A stretch of DNA of 5,583 bases from an uncultured Bacilli bacterium (lineage in GTDB: Bacteria > Bacillota_I > Bacilli_A > RF39 > UBA660), in NCBI GenBank assembly GCA_947632355.1, contig CANROY010000060.1, forward strand, positions 1 to 5,583, written 5' to 3'. The position numbers and the translations under genes are program-made. Shown here in pieces: positions 4,971-5,583 of this stretch. Numbering within the stretch: position 1 is the stretch's first letter; the number at the start of each line of letters is the position of its first letter. Below the pieces are notes generated by a model. It worked only from the letters and a program-made list of their open reading frames with translations, was not told the DNA's origin and made no database searches.

Positions 4971-5483
4971 CTATCTTTCCTTTTTCCAAAGGAATTTATC
5001 TTCTTTCGCTTTAGAAACAATTTTTGGAATCGTTAAATTCGTCGTCTCTAAAATATATTTTTTATCAAAATTTTCTTTTTTAAACTCTTCTAAAAGGACA
5101 AGACATCTCTCTTTCATTTGACAATCTTCTGGTCGCATTTGATCTCTTCTTAAAAGGGTATCAGAATCTACCATCAATACTAAAAAATGCTTTTCAAAAG
5201 GAATAAATTTATCTAATAATTCGATATCTTTCTTCTTAATAATGTAGTTAAAAATAACATCATATCCATTTTCTAAATAAATTAAAATACTTTGAATACA
5301 GACTTTCCAGAAAACTTCTAGATGATTTCCTTCTTTCCAAGCCGGAATATAACTTCCAACGACTTGATGATAAATCTCATCTCCCTCAATGAAAACAGAC
5401 TTTTCTAAAGAGTTCGCTAGTTCTTTAGAGATGGTACTTTTCCCTACTCCGGCTGGTCCTGTAATGACATAAAGTTTAGACAT
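4971..5483 (-). CDS. small P-loop kinase-like protein (AAA_33 type)
   Basis: A 170-residue soluble nucleoside-triphosphate-binding protein. Walker A is GPAGVGKS (9-16). GDEIYHQVVG (34-43) resembles the substrate-side segment of chloramphenicol-phosphotransferase and gluconate/shikimate-kinase-like proteins. YDVIFNYI (74-81) is a Walker-B-like strand. An Arg-rich lid, RRDQMRPEDCQ (112-122), precedes a closing ETTNLTIPKIV (146-156), the pattern typical of small AAA_33 kinases. The substrate cannot be told from sequence; a small molecule, nucleotide or sugar is plausible. It heads the minus-strand block, 9 bases before rpiB, and has its own promoter. AGGTGA (5493-5488) is 4 bases before the ATG. 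I know of no link to sporulation. Confidence 0.85.
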   Translation of the reverse strand: MSKLYVITGPAGVGKSTISKELANSLEKSVFIEGDEIYHQVVGSYIPAWKEGNHLEVFWKVCIQSILIYLENGYDVIFNYIIKKKDIELLDKFIPFEKHFLVLMVDSDTLLRRDQMRPEDCQMKERCLVLLEEFKKENFDKKYILETTNLTIPKIVSKAKEDKFLWKKER

Positions 5484-5499
5484 CCTATCACCTATTTTT

Positions 5500-5508
5500 A
5501 TTATACCA
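5500..5508 (-). promoter_or_regulatory. vegetative extended -10 promoter of the kinase-rpiB operon
   Basis: The minus strand reads TGGTATAAT (5508-5500), a perfect TATAAT with a TGn extension, within TTTTTATGGTATAAT, a word identical to the tRNA-His promoter. No good -35 lies 16-18 bases upstream; TTGATT is about 21 away. The start should be near 5493, leaving a leader of about 10 bases. The rest of the sequence to the right edge is AT-rich with no gene seen. Confidence 0.7.
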
Positions 5509-5583
5509 TAAAAACTTGCTAATAAAAATCAATAGTTTTTTGTAAATTTGGTAAATTTATTTTTAAGAAAATTTAAAACATGC

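Noticed and set aside
5542..5558. Direct repeat GTAAATTT twice, one base apart, near the right edge
   Set aside because: Short, AT-only apart from G, and likely by chance in such sequence; no link to the kinase promoter could be shown.
1..5583. CRISPR array, insertion sequence, prophage or riboswitch
   Set aside because: No spaced repeats, transposase, terminal inverted repeats or aptamer-like conserved leaders were seen; gaps between genes are all under 130 bases.

Overview
The window is visibly AT-rich and carries genes found only in endospore-forming Bacillota: spoIID, spoIIQ, spoIIID and a cotJ operon. Strong Shine-Dalgarno sites, Bacillus-type promoter words and a tRNA-His with an encoded CCA end fit this. 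The very low GC, short intergenic gaps and small proteins suggest a gut-type lineage such as Erysipelotrichia or an RF39/RFN20-like Bacilli group, but that placement is inference and no species is claimed.

Layout. Positions 1-144 (minus) hold the 5' end of a gene cut by the window edge, possibly an ABC-type ATPase. tRNA-His (244-320, minus) follows, with its own extended -10 promoter and a perfect palindrome in its leader. The 125-base gap between the tRNA and the plus-strand cotJ operon holds that promoter, a 15-bp perfect tandem duplication and a very good match to a sigma-K promoter. The cotJ operon (446-1384, plus) encodes an apparent CotJA-CotJB fusion and the manganese catalase CotJC. 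It converges on the next block at a shared, probably bidirectional terminator (1367-1397).

From 1407 to 5483 all genes run on the minus strand. In transcription order they are a small P-loop kinase, rpiB, a ywzB-like DUF1146 membrane protein, spoIID, spoIIQ, spoIIID and an mbl/mreB-family actin. The order spoIID-spoIIQ-spoIIID-mbl is the conserved Bacillus arrangement and supports each assignment. SpoIID (peptidoglycan lytic transglycosylase) and SpoIIQ (forespore side of the engulfment channel) act in engulfment. SpoIIID then adjusts mother-cell transcription, and CotJ proteins belong to the later coat. An intrinsic terminator lies exactly at the spoIIQ stop codon, and mbl has its own vegetative-type promoter, so the block is not one simple operon.

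No wholly new system is evident. The points most worth a second look are the altered nucleotide pocket of the Mbl-like protein, the CotJA-CotJB fusion with its sigma-K-like promoter and tandem duplication, candidate promoters placed only 16-17 bases before start codons, and a promoter word repeated exactly at both ends of the window.
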